In this document: piece after piece, positions 42,800 to 51,652 of the stretch
Position numbering within the stretch: the stretch's first letter is position 1
Layout of the letters: every line of letters starts with the position of its first letter
NCBI GenBank assembly: GCA_965232575.1
Contig: CBDDPZ010000008.1
Span: 1,116,001 to 1,180,000, forward strand
Direction of reading: 5' to 3'
Length of the DNA: 64,000 bases
Origin: Bin5 sp965232575
GTDB taxonomy: Bacteria; Chloroflexota; Anaerolineae; Caldilineales; Caldilineaceae
The notes under the pieces: model-generated
The model's database searches: none
Seen by the model: only the letters and a program-made list of their open reading frames with translations
What the model was told of the DNA's origin: nothing
Translations under genes and position numbers: made by a program

Positions 42800-43046
42800 G
42801 GGTATCGTAGTCAATGACGTTATCAGGGTTAGGCTTGTCAGACAGTTGCCGGCACTGAGCGCGAGCAGCTTGTATTCCTCGAACACCTCTCACATCCTGC
42901 GCTCCAAAACCGTCAAACCGCAAACCAGCATTGCCGGGGCGTCGCCGGTCAGCCTTTCAGTCGGGTCATGGTCATGGACTCGACGAGTCGCTTCTGGATC
43001 TAATGTAGATCCCAAATGAGATCAAGAGCTTGCGCATATCGGCGGT

Positions 43047-43168
43047 GCGGGCGAGACGCCCGCTATTGGACGCTTCGCCCCTCTTTGCCGTTCCCTCCTT
43101 TTGCCGTTGCAGTTCTTCGTGCCTCTTCGTGTCCCTTCGTGGATCAATACCGTCCGGGGCTCAGCGCA
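43047..43168. repeat. Hairpin plus long-form palindromic element (reverse orientation)
   Basis: A perfect hairpin GCGGGCG-AGA-CGCCCGC (43047-43063) is followed by the reverse of the long-form element (43068-43168): GGACGCTTCGCCC, then TTGCCGTTGC, CTTCGTGTCCCTTCGTGGAT, and GGGGCTCAGCGCA. In the opposite orientation it matches the copies at 9591 and 13689. The remainder of 42811-43257 shows no gene. Confidence 0.65.
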
Positions 43169-43257
43169 CACCCAGGATGCGGTCCGCGTGAAAAGTCCTG
43201 GTATCAAATTGAATTCACATTAGATGCAATTGCCCTGAAGAATTTTCTCCCAACCCC

Positions 43258-43286
43258 TTGACAAACGGGGGATATTAGGCTATCCT
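43258..43286 (+). promoter_or_regulatory. Promoter of the metal ABC operon with overlapping inverted repeat
   Basis: TTGACA (43258-43263), 17-nt spacer, TATCCT (43281-43286). An inverted repeat GGCTA (43278-43282) ... TAGCC lies over and just after the -10 and could be a metal-regulator site, though it does not match a known Fur, Zur or MntR box. Confidence 0.65.
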
Positions 43287-43357
43287 TATTTATGAATTAG
43301 CCGCGGATAAAAATTTATTTAAGAACGTATGAATCCATACCCGTTTGAGGCCGAAAC

Positions 43358-44497
43358 ATGCTGAACCTACTTACATCCTGGCCGTCTTTGCGGCCGCCCG
43401 AATCACACGTCAGACAGACGCACATCCTTCCCCTGCTCCTACTCGCCGCATTCCTGGTGACAGCCTGTGAGCGAGAGCCCGCCGTCGTCGAGGCCGGCGG
43501 CGAAGCGCCCGCGGCCGCAGGTGTTCGCGCCGACGGCACATTCCGCATCGTCGCCACCACCACCCAGGCCAGCGACCTGTCCAGGATCCTCACGGACGGC
43601 GTCGCCGGCATCGAGATCACGCCCCTGATGGGCGCCGGCGTCGACCCCCATCTCTACCAGCCCACCGAGTCCGATATACGCGCCATGAACGCCGCCGACA
43701 TGGTCATCTACAGCGGGCTGCACCTGGAAGGGCAGTTCGATGCCGTTTTTGAAGCCCTGCGCGAGCAGGGCACTCTGATCTACAGCCTTTCCAAACCGGT
43801 CAAGGACGGCGGCTTCGTCATCGGCGGCTTCGGCGCAGACCAGACCCAGGCCGGTACCGACGACCCGCACTTCTGGTTCGACCCCCGCAACTGGGAGATT
43901 ACCACCGCCGACCTGGCCCAGACGTTTGCCGAGCTCGACCCGGACAACGCCGACACCTACACCGCCCGCGCCGATGCCTACAATGAGCAGCTGCGCACGC
44001 TCTTCGCCTGGGCCGACGAGGGCATGCGCTCCGTCCCGGATGGTCAGCGCTACCTCGTTACCTCCCACGACGCCTTCCAGTACTTCGGCGCCGCCTTTGG
44101 CTGGCGCATGGCCGGCATCCAGGGCATCAGCACCGAGGACGAGACCGGCGTCGGCGACATCCAGCGCACCGCCCAGTTCGTCGTCGAACAGGGTATCCCG
44201 GTCCTCTTCGTCGAGAGCAGCATCTCGCCCGACACCATCGAAGCGGTCCAGGCCGCCATTGAAGCCGAAGGCGGCGCGGTCCGCGTCGGCGTGCGCGAGC
44301 TCTATTCCGACGCCATGGGCATGCCCGGCACTTTCGGCGGCGCCTACATCGGCATGATCGCCGAGAATGTCTATACCATCCTGCAGTCCTACCGTTGCGC
44401 CGGCGCCCCGGCCGTTATTCCCGACTGGCCGGACGGCATCGACATCACCCCACCGGAGGCGTTGCTCACGGTCGACTGTGAAGCTGAGGAAAACTAA
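43358..44497 (+). CDS. Mn/Zn ABC transporter substrate-binding lipoprotein
   Basis: A 379-residue cluster A-I (ZnuA/TroA/MntC) protein. Lipobox FLVTAC ends at Cys37. The metal ligands expected for the family are visible: His in GVDPHLYQPT, His in DDPHFWFDPRNW, Glu in LFVESSISP and Asp in YSDAMGMPG, a His-His-Glu-Asp set more typical of Mn/Fe binding than Zn. No His-rich loop is present, also arguing for manganese. GAGG precedes the ATG. It is the first gene of an operon with ATPase and two permeases. Confidence 0.88.
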   Translation: MLNLLTSWPSLRPPESHVRQTHILPLLLLAAFLVTACEREPAVVEAGGEAPAAAGVRADGTFRIVATTTQASDLSRILTDGVAGIEITPLMGAGVDPHLYQPTESDIRAMNAADMVIYSGLHLEGQFDAVFEALREQGTLIYSLSKPVKDGGFVIGGFGADQTQAGTDDPHFWFDPRNWEITTADLAQTFAELDPDNADTYTARADAYNEQLRTLFAWADEGMRSVPDGQRYLVTSHDAFQYFGAAFGWRMAGIQGISTEDETGVGDIQRTAQFVVEQGIPVLFVESSISPDTIEAVQAAIEAEGGAVRVGVRELYSDAMGMPGTFGGAYIGMIAENVYTILQSYRCAGAPAVIPDWPDGIDITPPEALLTVDCEAEEN

Positions 44498-44620
44498 CCG
44501 CTGTTCGGTGGTGAATCCCGTTGTTCGTCAGGGTCGCGCTCATTCCCCCGGGCGCGCGACGGGATCCTATCCGCCGGCAGTGCAGAGGAACCTGCGCGCC
44601 CCCGCGAGGAGTAAACTGAC

Positions 44621-45415
44621 GTGAGCGTCCACAGCGGATGTGACCCGCAAAACGACTCGAATACGGCCCTGGAGATCGACGATCTGACCGTGGCCTACAA
44701 CAGCAAACCGGCCATCTGGGACATCGATCTGCGCGTGCCCGAGGGCGTCCTCATGGCCGTCATCGGCCCCAATGGCGCCGGCAAGAGTACGCTCATCAAA
44801 GCGGCCCTCAAGCTCATTCCCCGCGCCGCCGGCACCGTCCAGTTTTACGGCCAGCCCTACGAGCAGGTCCGCGGCCTCGTCGGCTACGTCCCGCAGCGCG
44901 GCAGCGTCGACTGGGACTTCCCCACCACCGTGCTCGACGTCGTCATCATGGGCCTTTACGGGCGCATGGGCTGGATTCGCCGGCCCGGGCAAAACGAACG
45001 CGAATCCGCCATGCACGCCCTCAAGCAGGTCGGCATGCAGGACTTCGCCGACCGCCAGATCAGCCAGCTCTCCGGCGGCCAGCAGCAGCGCACGTTCCTC
45101 GCCCGCGCCCTCGTGCAGGACGCCTGCATCTATCTCATGGACGAGCCCTTCGCCGCGGTCGACGCCGTCACCGAGCGCGCCATCATCACTATCCTGCGTG
45201 AACTGCGCGCCCGCGGCAAGACCGTCGTCGTCGTCCACCACGACCTGCAGACCGCCCCCGAGTACTTCGACTGGGTCACACTGCTCAACGTAGAAATCGT
45301 CGCCAGCGGCCCCATCGCCGCCACCTTCACCCCCGAGAACCTGCGCCAGACCTACGGCGGCCGCGTCGCCTACCTGCAGGAAGGCCAGCGAATCGCCGGC
45401 CTGGAAGAGGAGTAA
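44621..45415 (+). CDS. Mn/Zn ABC transporter ATPase
   Basis: A 264-residue ABC ATPase starting at GTG 44621 after GAGGAG. Walker A is GPNGAGKST, the signature LSGGQQQRTFLARAL, Walker B IYLMDEPFAAVD and the switch His in VVVHHD. It powers the two permeases downstream. The sequence GSVDWDFPTTVLDVVIMG is characteristic of the manganese/zinc subfamily. Confidence 0.92.
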   Translation: MSVHSGCDPQNDSNTALEIDDLTVAYNSKPAIWDIDLRVPEGVLMAVIGPNGAGKSTLIKAALKLIPRAAGTVQFYGQPYEQVRGLVGYVPQRGSVDWDFPTTVLDVVIMGLYGRMGWIRRPGQNERESAMHALKQVGMQDFADRQISQLSGGQQQRTFLARALVQDACIYLMDEPFAAVDAVTERAIITILRELRARGKTVVVVHHDLQTAPEYFDWVTLLNVEIVASGPIAATFTPENLRQTYGGRVAYLQEGQRIAGLEEE

Positions 45416-45549
45416 CCATAAGAGGCATTCTTCGTGACCCTTAGTGGCCCTTCGTGGACAAAAAAGGTTTTGCCTTTACAGGACTCAGTTCAGGCAAACG
45501 TCAGCGTACCCAAGTGTTCGGCTACGACCGAAGTAGACGTGTTGGCAGG

Positions 45550-46953
45550 ATGACGAAAAACGATAAACTGACCACCAGAAACCGCAGTTCCGACCGGCGC
45601 ATCTGGCTCCTGATCGGCGCCACCGCTCTCGTTGCCGCCCTGTTCGTGCCCTTCAGCCAGATATTCCTGCATGTCGAGTACGACTACACCCTGCGCACCG
45701 TCGTCCTCGGCGGCGCCCTGCTCGGCATCGTCAGCGGCGTACTCGGCTGTTTCGCCGTCCTGCGCCGCCAGAGCCTGCTCGGCGACGCCCTCTCCCACGC
45801 CGCCCTGCCGGGCGTCGCCATCGCCTTTCTTCTCGCCGGCCGCGATCTCGGCCTGCTCCTGATCGGCGCCGGCGTGACCAGCTGGCTCGGCGTCTATTTC
45901 ATCCGCCTCGTCACCGGCACTACCCGCATCAAGCAGGACGCAGCCATGGGCATCGTGCTCGCGGCCTGGTTCGCCGCCGGCATCGCCCTCCTGGTCTACA
46001 TCCAGGCGCGCCCCGACGCCAGCCAGGCCGGCCTCGACACCTTCATCTTCGGCCAGGCCGCCGCCATCGTCGAGCGCGATGTACGCCTGATCGCCGTCGT
46101 CGGCGCGGTCTCCTTCATCGTTCTCGCCCTCTTCTGGAAGGAGTTCAAACTGATCACCTTCGACGCCGAATTCGCCGGCGCCAACGGCTTCCGCGTCAAC
46201 CTGCTCAGCCTTTTGCTCTCCACCCTCATCGTCGTCGCCATCGTGCTCGGCCTGCAGCTGGCCGGCGTCATCCTCATGGTGGGCATGCTGATCGCATCCG
46301 GCATCGCCGCCCGCCAGTGGACAAACCAGCTCGGCCAGATGGTCATTCTCTCCGCCGTATTCGGCGCATTCGCCGGCGGCGCCGGCGCCATCGTCAGCGC
46401 CGTCGACGCGGATATTCCCACAGGGCCCCTGATCGTCGTGGTCGCCTTCCTGCTCGTGGCGCTGTCCCTCAGCTTCGCGCCCGGCCGCGGACTCGTCTGG
46501 ACTCTCCTGCGCCGGGTCTCCGACCGCCGCCGCTTCGCCGCCCAGACCATGCTGCAGGACCTCTACCACTACGCCATCGACCACGGCCGCGCCGACCTGC
46601 CCGCGCCGGAGACCTTCCTTTTCGGCGTGCGCGGCGCAACCGCCAGAGAGGGCCTGCGCCAGCTCCACGCTCGCGGCCACGCCCAACGCAGCAACGGCGC
46701 CTGGATGCTCACGCCCGCCGGCATCGAAGCCGCAGCCAGCGACGACCGCAGCCACAAGCTCTGGGCCGTCTACCGCCAGTACGCCGACGACCTCGACCTG
46801 CCCATCGTCACCGAAGATCGCCAGCAGGACATCGCCGACGCTCTGCCCCCCGAATCCGTCGCCAAACTCGAATACAAACTGGACACCATCCGCAACGCCG
46901 CCAATACGCCATCATCAGAGTCACTGCCGGCCAATGAAGTTGCTGAAAACTAA
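45550..46953 (+). CDS. Mn/Zn ABC permease fused to a DtxR-like C-terminal region
   Basis: A 467-residue protein. ATG at 45550 is chosen since the upstream open frame from 45454 translates a 'cttcgtgg' intergenic repeat. Residues about 15-305 form a ZnuB/MntB-type permease (RRQSLLGDALSHAALPGVA, FILGAILVGG-like LQLAGVILMVGMLIASGIAA). Residues about 330-467 are cytosolic: a winged-helix-like segment (ATAREGLRQLHARGHAQRS) then HKLWAVYRQYADDLDLP and DALPPESVAKLEYKLD, like the metal-binding dimerisation domain of DtxR/MntR regulators. It could sense cytosolic metal and gate transport (inference). Confidence 0.85.
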   Translation: MTKNDKLTTRNRSSDRRIWLLIGATALVAALFVPFSQIFLHVEYDYTLRTVVLGGALLGIVSGVLGCFAVLRRQSLLGDALSHAALPGVAIAFLLAGRDLGLLLIGAGVTSWLGVYFIRLVTGTTRIKQDAAMGIVLAAWFAAGIALLVYIQARPDASQAGLDTFIFGQAAAIVERDVRLIAVVGAVSFIVLALFWKEFKLITFDAEFAGANGFRVNLLSLLLSTLIVVAIVLGLQLAGVILMVGMLIASGIAARQWTNQLGQMVILSAVFGAFAGGAGAIVSAVDADIPTGPLIVVVAFLLVALSLSFAPGRGLVWTLLRRVSDRRRFAAQTMLQDLYHYAIDHGRADLPAPETFLFGVRGATAREGLRQLHARGHAQRSNGAWMLTPAGIEAAASDDRSHKLWAVYRQYADDLDLPIVTEDRQQDIADALPPESVAKLEYKLDTIRNAANTPSSESLPANEVAEN

Positions 46954-46973
46954 CGACTAGAAACTGCCGTTCA

Positions 46974-48473
46974 ATGTTTCAACTCGAAGAACTCATCATC
47001 CAATTTCTACTGAACTTCATCGCCCGCGAGGATCTGAACGCCTTCCTGCGCAATCCCCAGCACACCGCGACCATCGTCGGCAGCCTGATCGCCGTATCCG
47101 GCGCCCTGCTGGGCACATTCCTGCTCCTGCGCGGCATGTCCCTCACCAGCGATGCCATCAGCCACACCGTGCTCCTCGGCATCGTCGTCGCCTTCATCCT
47201 CATGAGCTCAGTCTTCGGCCAGCATCCCGATCTCTCATCTGCCTGGCTCATCGTCGGCGCCGCCGCCGCCGGCGTGGCAACCGTCCTCCTCACCGAACTC
47301 ATCTACCGCTCCGGTCTCGTCAAACAGGATGCCGCCCTCGGCCTGGCCTTCCCCCTCCTCTTCGCCATCGCCGTCATCCTCGTCTCCCGCGTCGTCAGCG
47401 ACGTGCATCTCGACGAAGACGCCGTCATGGTCGGCGAAATCGGCGTCGCCTGGGCCAACACCAACAGCCACTGCCTCAGCGGCTGCGAATCCGTGACCAT
47501 CGCGCCCGACGACCCCCGCGCCGAAATGACGCGTCAGTGCACCAACTGCCGCGAACTGGGCATCAGCCCGCGCGACGATAAGGCGGAGTTCACCGAGATC
47601 TGCACCAACTGCGGCGATTACAGCCCGGCCCAAGCCTGGCAGGCCGGCTTCACCCAGCAGGAGCCCGTCCTCGTCTTCTGGCCCAAATCGATCACCGTCA
47701 TGGCGGTGATGACTCTGCTTACCCTTCTCGCAATCGTCCTGTTCTACAAAGAGCTCAAACTCTCCACCTTCGACCCGACCCTGGCTGCCGCGCTCGGCTT
47801 CCGTCCCACCCTCCTCCACTACGGCCTGATGGTCCTGGTCAGCCTGGTCGCGGTCGGCGCCTTCGACGCCGTCGGCTCGATTCTGGTCGTCGCCTTCTTT
47901 ATCATCCCGCCCGCCGCCGCCTACCTGCTCACCGACCGCCTGCCCCGCATGCTGCTCTACAGCTCGCTGATCGGCGCGGCCGGCGCCTACACCGGCTACG
48001 ACCTGGCGCGCGGCAACCTCCTGGGCGTGGTGAACCTCAGCGACATCCTCGCCGGGCTGAACGACCTTTTCGGCCTCGGCCTGAGCGAACGTTGGGACTC
48101 ATCGATTTCCGCCTCGATGGTGCTGATGACCTTCCTCTTCTTCCTCGCCGCCTGGGTCTTTTCACCCAAGTACGGTCTCGTCTCAACCATGGTCCGGCGC
48201 CGCAACCAGCGCCGCAGCTTCGACCACCAGGTCGTTCTCGGCCACATTCACCATCACCAAGGCAGCGCCGCGGCCAGCGACGAACTGGCCGTCTCGACGC
48301 TCTACCGCCACTTCCGCTGGACACCGGCCAAGATGCAGCGTACACTGCGTCAGCTGCGTGCGCGCAATCTGGTGCAAATCGAAGCCGATCTCGTTTCCCT
48401 CACCGGCCGCGGCGAGACCCACGTTCACCGTTTTCGAGAGACGCAGTTGACCAACGAAAGCGTCGGAGAGTAA
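46974..48473 (+). CDS. Mn/Zn ABC permease with Cys-rich insertion and winged-helix C-terminus
   Basis: A 499-residue second permease (LRGMSLTSDAISHTVLLGI, FDAVGSILVVAFFIIPPAAAYLL). Between membrane segments, residues about 160-220, there is a hydrophilic insertion with three Cys pairs: HCLSGC, RQCTNC and EICTNCGDY, a zinc-ribbon-like arrangement. After the last membrane segment about 100 residues follow, including HIHHHQGS, AVSTLYRHFRWTPAKMQRTLRQLRARNLV, which looks like a winged helix. Both extras are unusual for a MntB/ZnuB subunit of about 290 residues. It is 20 nt after the first permease. Confidence 0.85.
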   Translation: MFQLEELIIQFLLNFIAREDLNAFLRNPQHTATIVGSLIAVSGALLGTFLLLRGMSLTSDAISHTVLLGIVVAFILMSSVFGQHPDLSSAWLIVGAAAAGVATVLLTELIYRSGLVKQDAALGLAFPLLFAIAVILVSRVVSDVHLDEDAVMVGEIGVAWANTNSHCLSGCESVTIAPDDPRAEMTRQCTNCRELGISPRDDKAEFTEICTNCGDYSPAQAWQAGFTQQEPVLVFWPKSITVMAVMTLLTLLAIVLFYKELKLSTFDPTLAAALGFRPTLLHYGLMVLVSLVAVGAFDAVGSILVVAFFIIPPAAAYLLTDRLPRMLLYSSLIGAAGAYTGYDLARGNLLGVVNLSDILAGLNDLFGLGLSERWDSSISASMVLMTFLFFLAAWVFSPKYGLVSTMVRRRNQRRSFDHQVVLGHIHHHQGSAAASDELAVSTLYRHFRWTPAKMQRTLRQLRARNLVQIEADLVSLTGRGETHVHRFRETQLTNESVGE

Positions 48474-48478
48474 TCTAC

Positions 48479-49819
48479 ATGGCAAAACTGAACCGCGCCG
48501 CCGCGTCGGACGCGATCGCGCCGGCCCTGCCGGTGACCGCGATCGGCCTGACCGGCTATCTCTTCATCGGCACCGCCGCCGTCCTCATCCCGTCGGTCAT
48601 GCCCTTCATCACCGACGAGTACATGGCGACCGGCCTGACCCTGACCGCGATCGGCCTCATCTTCCCGGCCCGCGCCGTCGGCGGCATCCTCGGCAACCTT
48701 CTGGCCGGCGTCGCCTCCGACCGGCTCGGCTACAGCAAGCTGGTCTGGATGGCCGCGCTCGCGCTGGCAGCCTCCATGGCCCTGGCCGGCGCCGCCCGCA
48801 TCTGGTTCCTGTTCCTCGCCGCCTTCGCCCTGATCAGCATCGTCCAGTCCTCCCTCACCACCGGCATCAACGCCATGGTCGCCGACGCCAACCGCGACAG
48901 CCGCGCCCGCGCCCTCAACGTCCTGCACGGCGTCTACGCCGTCGGCGCCACCATCTCCCCGCTCGTTTTCGGCATCGTCCTCGAGCAGGGCGTGCCCTGG
49001 CGCTGGACCATGGCCGCCACCGGTCTCATCTGGCTCGTCTACGGCGGGGGCGCGCTGCTGCTCATTCGCCGCATCTCCCCGTCGACGGCCTCACCTTCTG
49101 AGCCAGGGACCGCGGACGGGAATGATGGACTGGAGCGGGCACTGGATCCCGAACAAAAAAAGACCCCGCAGGGCGGGGCCAGGACCTCAATTCTCTCTTC
49201 AGTTTGGGCTGATCTTCACGATGTCCTCACTACAAACCTGGGGATGCTGCGCAACGCCGGCTTCCTTTCCCTTTTCCTGATCGCCTTCATCTACAACGGC
49301 GTCGCCTTCAGCCTGCTCGGCTGGGTCGCCCTCTTCATGCAGGAGTCCGCCGGCCTCTCCACCTTTTACTCCATCTCCATGATTTCCGTCTTCTACATCG
49401 CCCTGACCGCCGGCCGCTTCCTCTGCGCCGCCTACGCCGAGCGTCTGGGCTATGCCGTCACCCTGCTGATCCTGGCCGCCGGCCTCGCCCTCACCTACCC
49501 GCTCGTCATCTTCAGCACAACCGCCGCCCCGCTCGTGATCGGCATCTTTCTCACCGGCCTCACCCTATCCGGCCTCTTCCCCACCGCCCTCGCCTACGGC
49601 GCCCGCCTCTACCCCCAGCAGAGCGGCGCCGTCACCGGCGTCCTCAACGTCGCCATGATCGCCGGCGCCATGCTCCCGCCCCTCTGGACCGCCATCTTCT
49701 CCGACATCTGGAGCTTCCAGACCGCGCTCGGCATCAACTACTCAATGGTCTTTCTCCTCCTCGCCGTCTGCCTTTACCTTGCCCGGGTCGAACGGCGTTC
49801 CCGCCAGCCGCAAGAGTGA
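48479..49819 (+). CDS. MFS transporter
   Basis: A 446-residue major facilitator protein with about 12 hydrophobic segments. ATG at 48479 is preceded by GGAGAG overlapping the end of the permease gene; an upstream frame from 48092 lies inside that gene and is not used. Conserved A-loop-like GNLLAGVASDRLGYSKLVW is visible between helices 2 and 3. The central loop (residues about 205-240) has a hydrophilic stretch whose DNA contains a terminator-shaped hairpin. Substrate unknown; position suggests co-expression with the metal importer. Confidence 0.85.
   Translation: MAKLNRAAASDAIAPALPVTAIGLTGYLFIGTAAVLIPSVMPFITDEYMATGLTLTAIGLIFPARAVGGILGNLLAGVASDRLGYSKLVWMAALALAASMALAGAARIWFLFLAAFALISIVQSSLTTGINAMVADANRDSRARALNVLHGVYAVGATISPLVFGIVLEQGVPWRWTMAATGLIWLVYGGGALLLIRRISPSTASPSEPGTADGNDGLERALDPEQKKTPQGGARTSILSSVWADLHDVLTTNLGMLRNAGFLSLFLIAFIYNGVAFSLLGWVALFMQESAGLSTFYSISMISVFYIALTAGRFLCAAYAERLGYAVTLLILAAGLALTYPLVIFSTTAAPLVIGIFLTGLTLSGLFPTALAYGARLYPQQSGAVTGVLNVAMIAGAMLPPLWTAIFSDIWSFQTALGINYSMVFLLLAVCLYLARVERRSRQPQE
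49154..49180 (-). terminator. Terminator-shaped hairpin on the minus strand within the MFS gene
   Basis: Read on the minus strand, CCCCGC-CCT-GCGGGG (49178-49164) is followed by TCTTTTTTT. This is a complete intrinsic terminator shape, placed antisense inside the loop-coding part of the MFS gene. It would stop antisense transcription or be a recently inserted fragment. Confidence 0.5.
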
Positions 49820-49884
49820 ACAGTGGCCGATGATCAGTGGCTGGGTCTCGATGAAACATGGGAACACCCGTTCAAGCGCAAGAC

Positions 49885-49913
49885 TTGACGCAGCAGGACG
49901 AGGGGAGTAACAT
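49885..49913 (+). promoter_or_regulatory. Possible promoter of the nucleotidyltransferase/HEPN pair
   Basis: TTGACG (49885-49890), 17-nt spacer, TAACAT (49908-49913), about 40 nt before the ATG at 49960. Confidence 0.4.
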
Positions 49914-49959
49914 TTCGCGGAGGTTGCTTCAGCAAGGTTTACGCAATCAGGAGTTGGCC

Positions 49960-50271
49960 ATGTATGACCAAGATACGTTGGACGAGGTAATTCGACGCAT
50001 TGTCGAAGTCGCCGCTCCTGAAAAGATCATCCTCTTCGGCTCCGCCGCCCGCGGCGGCATGACTCGTCATAGCGATCTCGACCTGCTCATCATCAAGGAA
50101 GGGGGCGATGCAAGACTCAGGGGCCGCATTCATGAGAGATTATATGGCGTGCGCGTCCCGGTTGACGTGATTCTGGTCTCGCCCGCGGATGTGGAGCGCT
50201 ACCGAAACAGCCATGCGCTAGCCATAAAACCGGCCCTGCAGGAAGGAAGAGTCGTATATGAAGCCAGTTGA
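49960..50271 (+). CDS. MNT-type nucleotidyltransferase antitoxin
   Basis: A 103-residue minimal nucleotidyltransferase. ATG at 49960 follows AGGAGTTGGCC; a longer frame from 49858 lacks support. The catalytic pattern GSAARGGMTRHSDLDLLII (GSx(n)DxD) is complete with a third acid in VPVDVILVS. MNT proteins of this kind antitoxify partner HEPN RNases by AMP transfer. It overlaps the HEPN frame by 14 nt, normal for the module, but the HEPN is truncated. Confidence 0.85.
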   Translation: MYDQDTLDEVIRRIVEVAAPEKIILFGSAARGGMTRHSDLDLLIIKEGGDARLRGRIHERLYGVRVPVDVILVSPADVERYRNSHALAIKPALQEGRVVYEAS

Positions 50272-50428
50272 GCGATTTTCGCCCGACGACCCTAGAGAGT
50301 GGTTGAACCGCGCCAGAAGCAATCTCGCAATCGCGAAAAATCGGGTTGTCGGCGTCTATCTGGAAGACCTGTGCTTTGAGGCGCAGCAAGTTGTCCGTTG
50401 GGCAGAGAAGATGGTTCTGCGGGATTAA
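50258..50428 (+). pseudogene. HEPN toxin remnant
   Basis: A 56-residue frame with the HEPN opening DPREWLNRARSNLAIAKN and LEDLCFEAQQ. It then departs from the family (VVRWAEKMVLRD) and stops. The C-terminal half with the Rx4-6H RNase motif is absent, and the next gene begins 40 nt later from the other strand. An active toxin is very unlikely. Confidence 0.75.
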
Positions 50429-50467
50429 TGTAATTTCAATACTCCTCTTCCCTCTCTTCTCATCGTC

Positions 50468-51538
50468 CTACACCTTGCTCTCAAACTCCCCGATCTCCTG
50501 CGCCCCATCTAACACGCCGATCTCCATATGAAACTCCCGCGCCTCGCCCGGCTGAATATAGCTGAGATAACCTTCCCTGCGGTTCCACGCCCGCCCCAGC
50601 ATACTCACGTTGCCCGGCTCCACGCCCGTCACATACGTGCCGCGATGGAAATGCTGCCACTGGTTCACCAGCGGGATCTCCGCGATCGGGAATTTCCAGT
50701 ATAGGCCAAGCCCCAACCCATCATTGACCAGCCCCACATGCACGTTCCCGTCCGCGTCCGCTATCGGCCTGTGCACGAACACATCGTCGCGGTCGTCATC
50801 CTGCGGCGCCTTGGCCACCTGGTACACTTCCGGGCCAACCTCCCGGTCCTCCAGCCATTCCGTCGTCTTCTCGCTGTTGATCAGCAGGCGCGTGCCGCTG
50901 TCCAGCACCGGGAAGCCGGGATTGCAGTGATAGACGAACATCAGCGGCGACGGGTCCACGCTCAGATTCTCGATGCGGTCGTAAATGTGAATCGACTTCT
51001 CGCCCAGCACCGTCGAGATCTCCCGCGTCAGCTCCAGGTTCGTGCCGAAGACCACCGCTTCCCGCATCTTGCCGTGGATGCGCACCACGTACCGCTCGCC
51101 CTCCCAGCCTGCGTTGGCAACAACATTCTTGGCCGGCAAAAACGCCAGGCGCCCGTGCAGCCCCAGCTCCTCGTTCTCCTCCTCCGGGTCCACCTCCGGG
51201 TGCCCCGTAAATGTCATCCCGCAACTCACCGTGAGGCCGCCGAAGAAGCCCCGCAGCCAGCCGTTCCCCTGCGGCTCATAAAAGGCCGGCCCCACATCGC
51301 CCGTGCTGCTGCGAAAACAGAGCGACATCCCCTTATAGTGCGCCGACGCGATATCCAGCGCCCGTCCCGGCAACACCGAAAAGCACAGCCCCGACGCGTT
51401 GAACACCTCGATCAGGTCCGACCCCCGCTCGATCCCTTCCACCAGTTCCGCCTTCCGCGTCCCCGCCAGCTGGGACATATCCCCAACCCGGTCCAAAAGC
51501 TCCCGCCGGCTGTACTCGCGTCCAAAAAGGGTTGTCAT
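50468..51538 (-). CDS. DUF4432 / aldose 1-epimerase-like protein
   Basis: A 356-residue galactose-mutarotase-fold protein. AAAGGATGAAATC lies before the ATG. Blocks include LPGRALDIASAHYKGMSLCF, GGLTVSCGMTFTG, ELGLHGRLAFLPAKNV, YHCNPGFPVLDSGTRLLI and GVEPGNVS, which match DUF4432 proteins. The histidines and terminal Glu needed for sugar binding are plausible. Likely acts on a free or phosphorylated sugar; it is separated from the other sugar genes and lies inside the defence-type region. Confidence 0.8.
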   Translation of the reverse strand: MTTLFGREYSRRELLDRVGDMSQLAGTRKAELVEGIERGSDLIEVFNASGLCFSVLPGRALDIASAHYKGMSLCFRSSTGDVGPAFYEPQGNGWLRGFFGGLTVSCGMTFTGHPEVDPEEENEELGLHGRLAFLPAKNVVANAGWEGERYVVRIHGKMREAVVFGTNLELTREISTVLGEKSIHIYDRIENLSVDPSPLMFVYHCNPGFPVLDSGTRLLINSEKTTEWLEDREVGPEVYQVAKAPQDDDRDDVFVHRPIADADGNVHVGLVNDGLGLGLYWKFPIAEIPLVNQWQHFHRGTYVTGVEPGNVSMLGRAWNRREGYLSYIQPGEAREFHMEIGVLDGAQEIGEFESKV

Positions 51539-51652
51539 GATTTCATCCTTTCAATGGGTGGATTTTGGCGTCAACGATAGCACAGCGTCCAAACACAGGC
51601 AAAGCGGCCGCAGATCCAGTCATTTTGGTCCCGTCCGGGCAAAGTGGTAGAT

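Noticed and set aside
42811..43040. A remnant gene after hicB (open fragments with LEHLSHPALQNRQTAN)
   Set aside because: The fragments are short, have no start and match no family I know.
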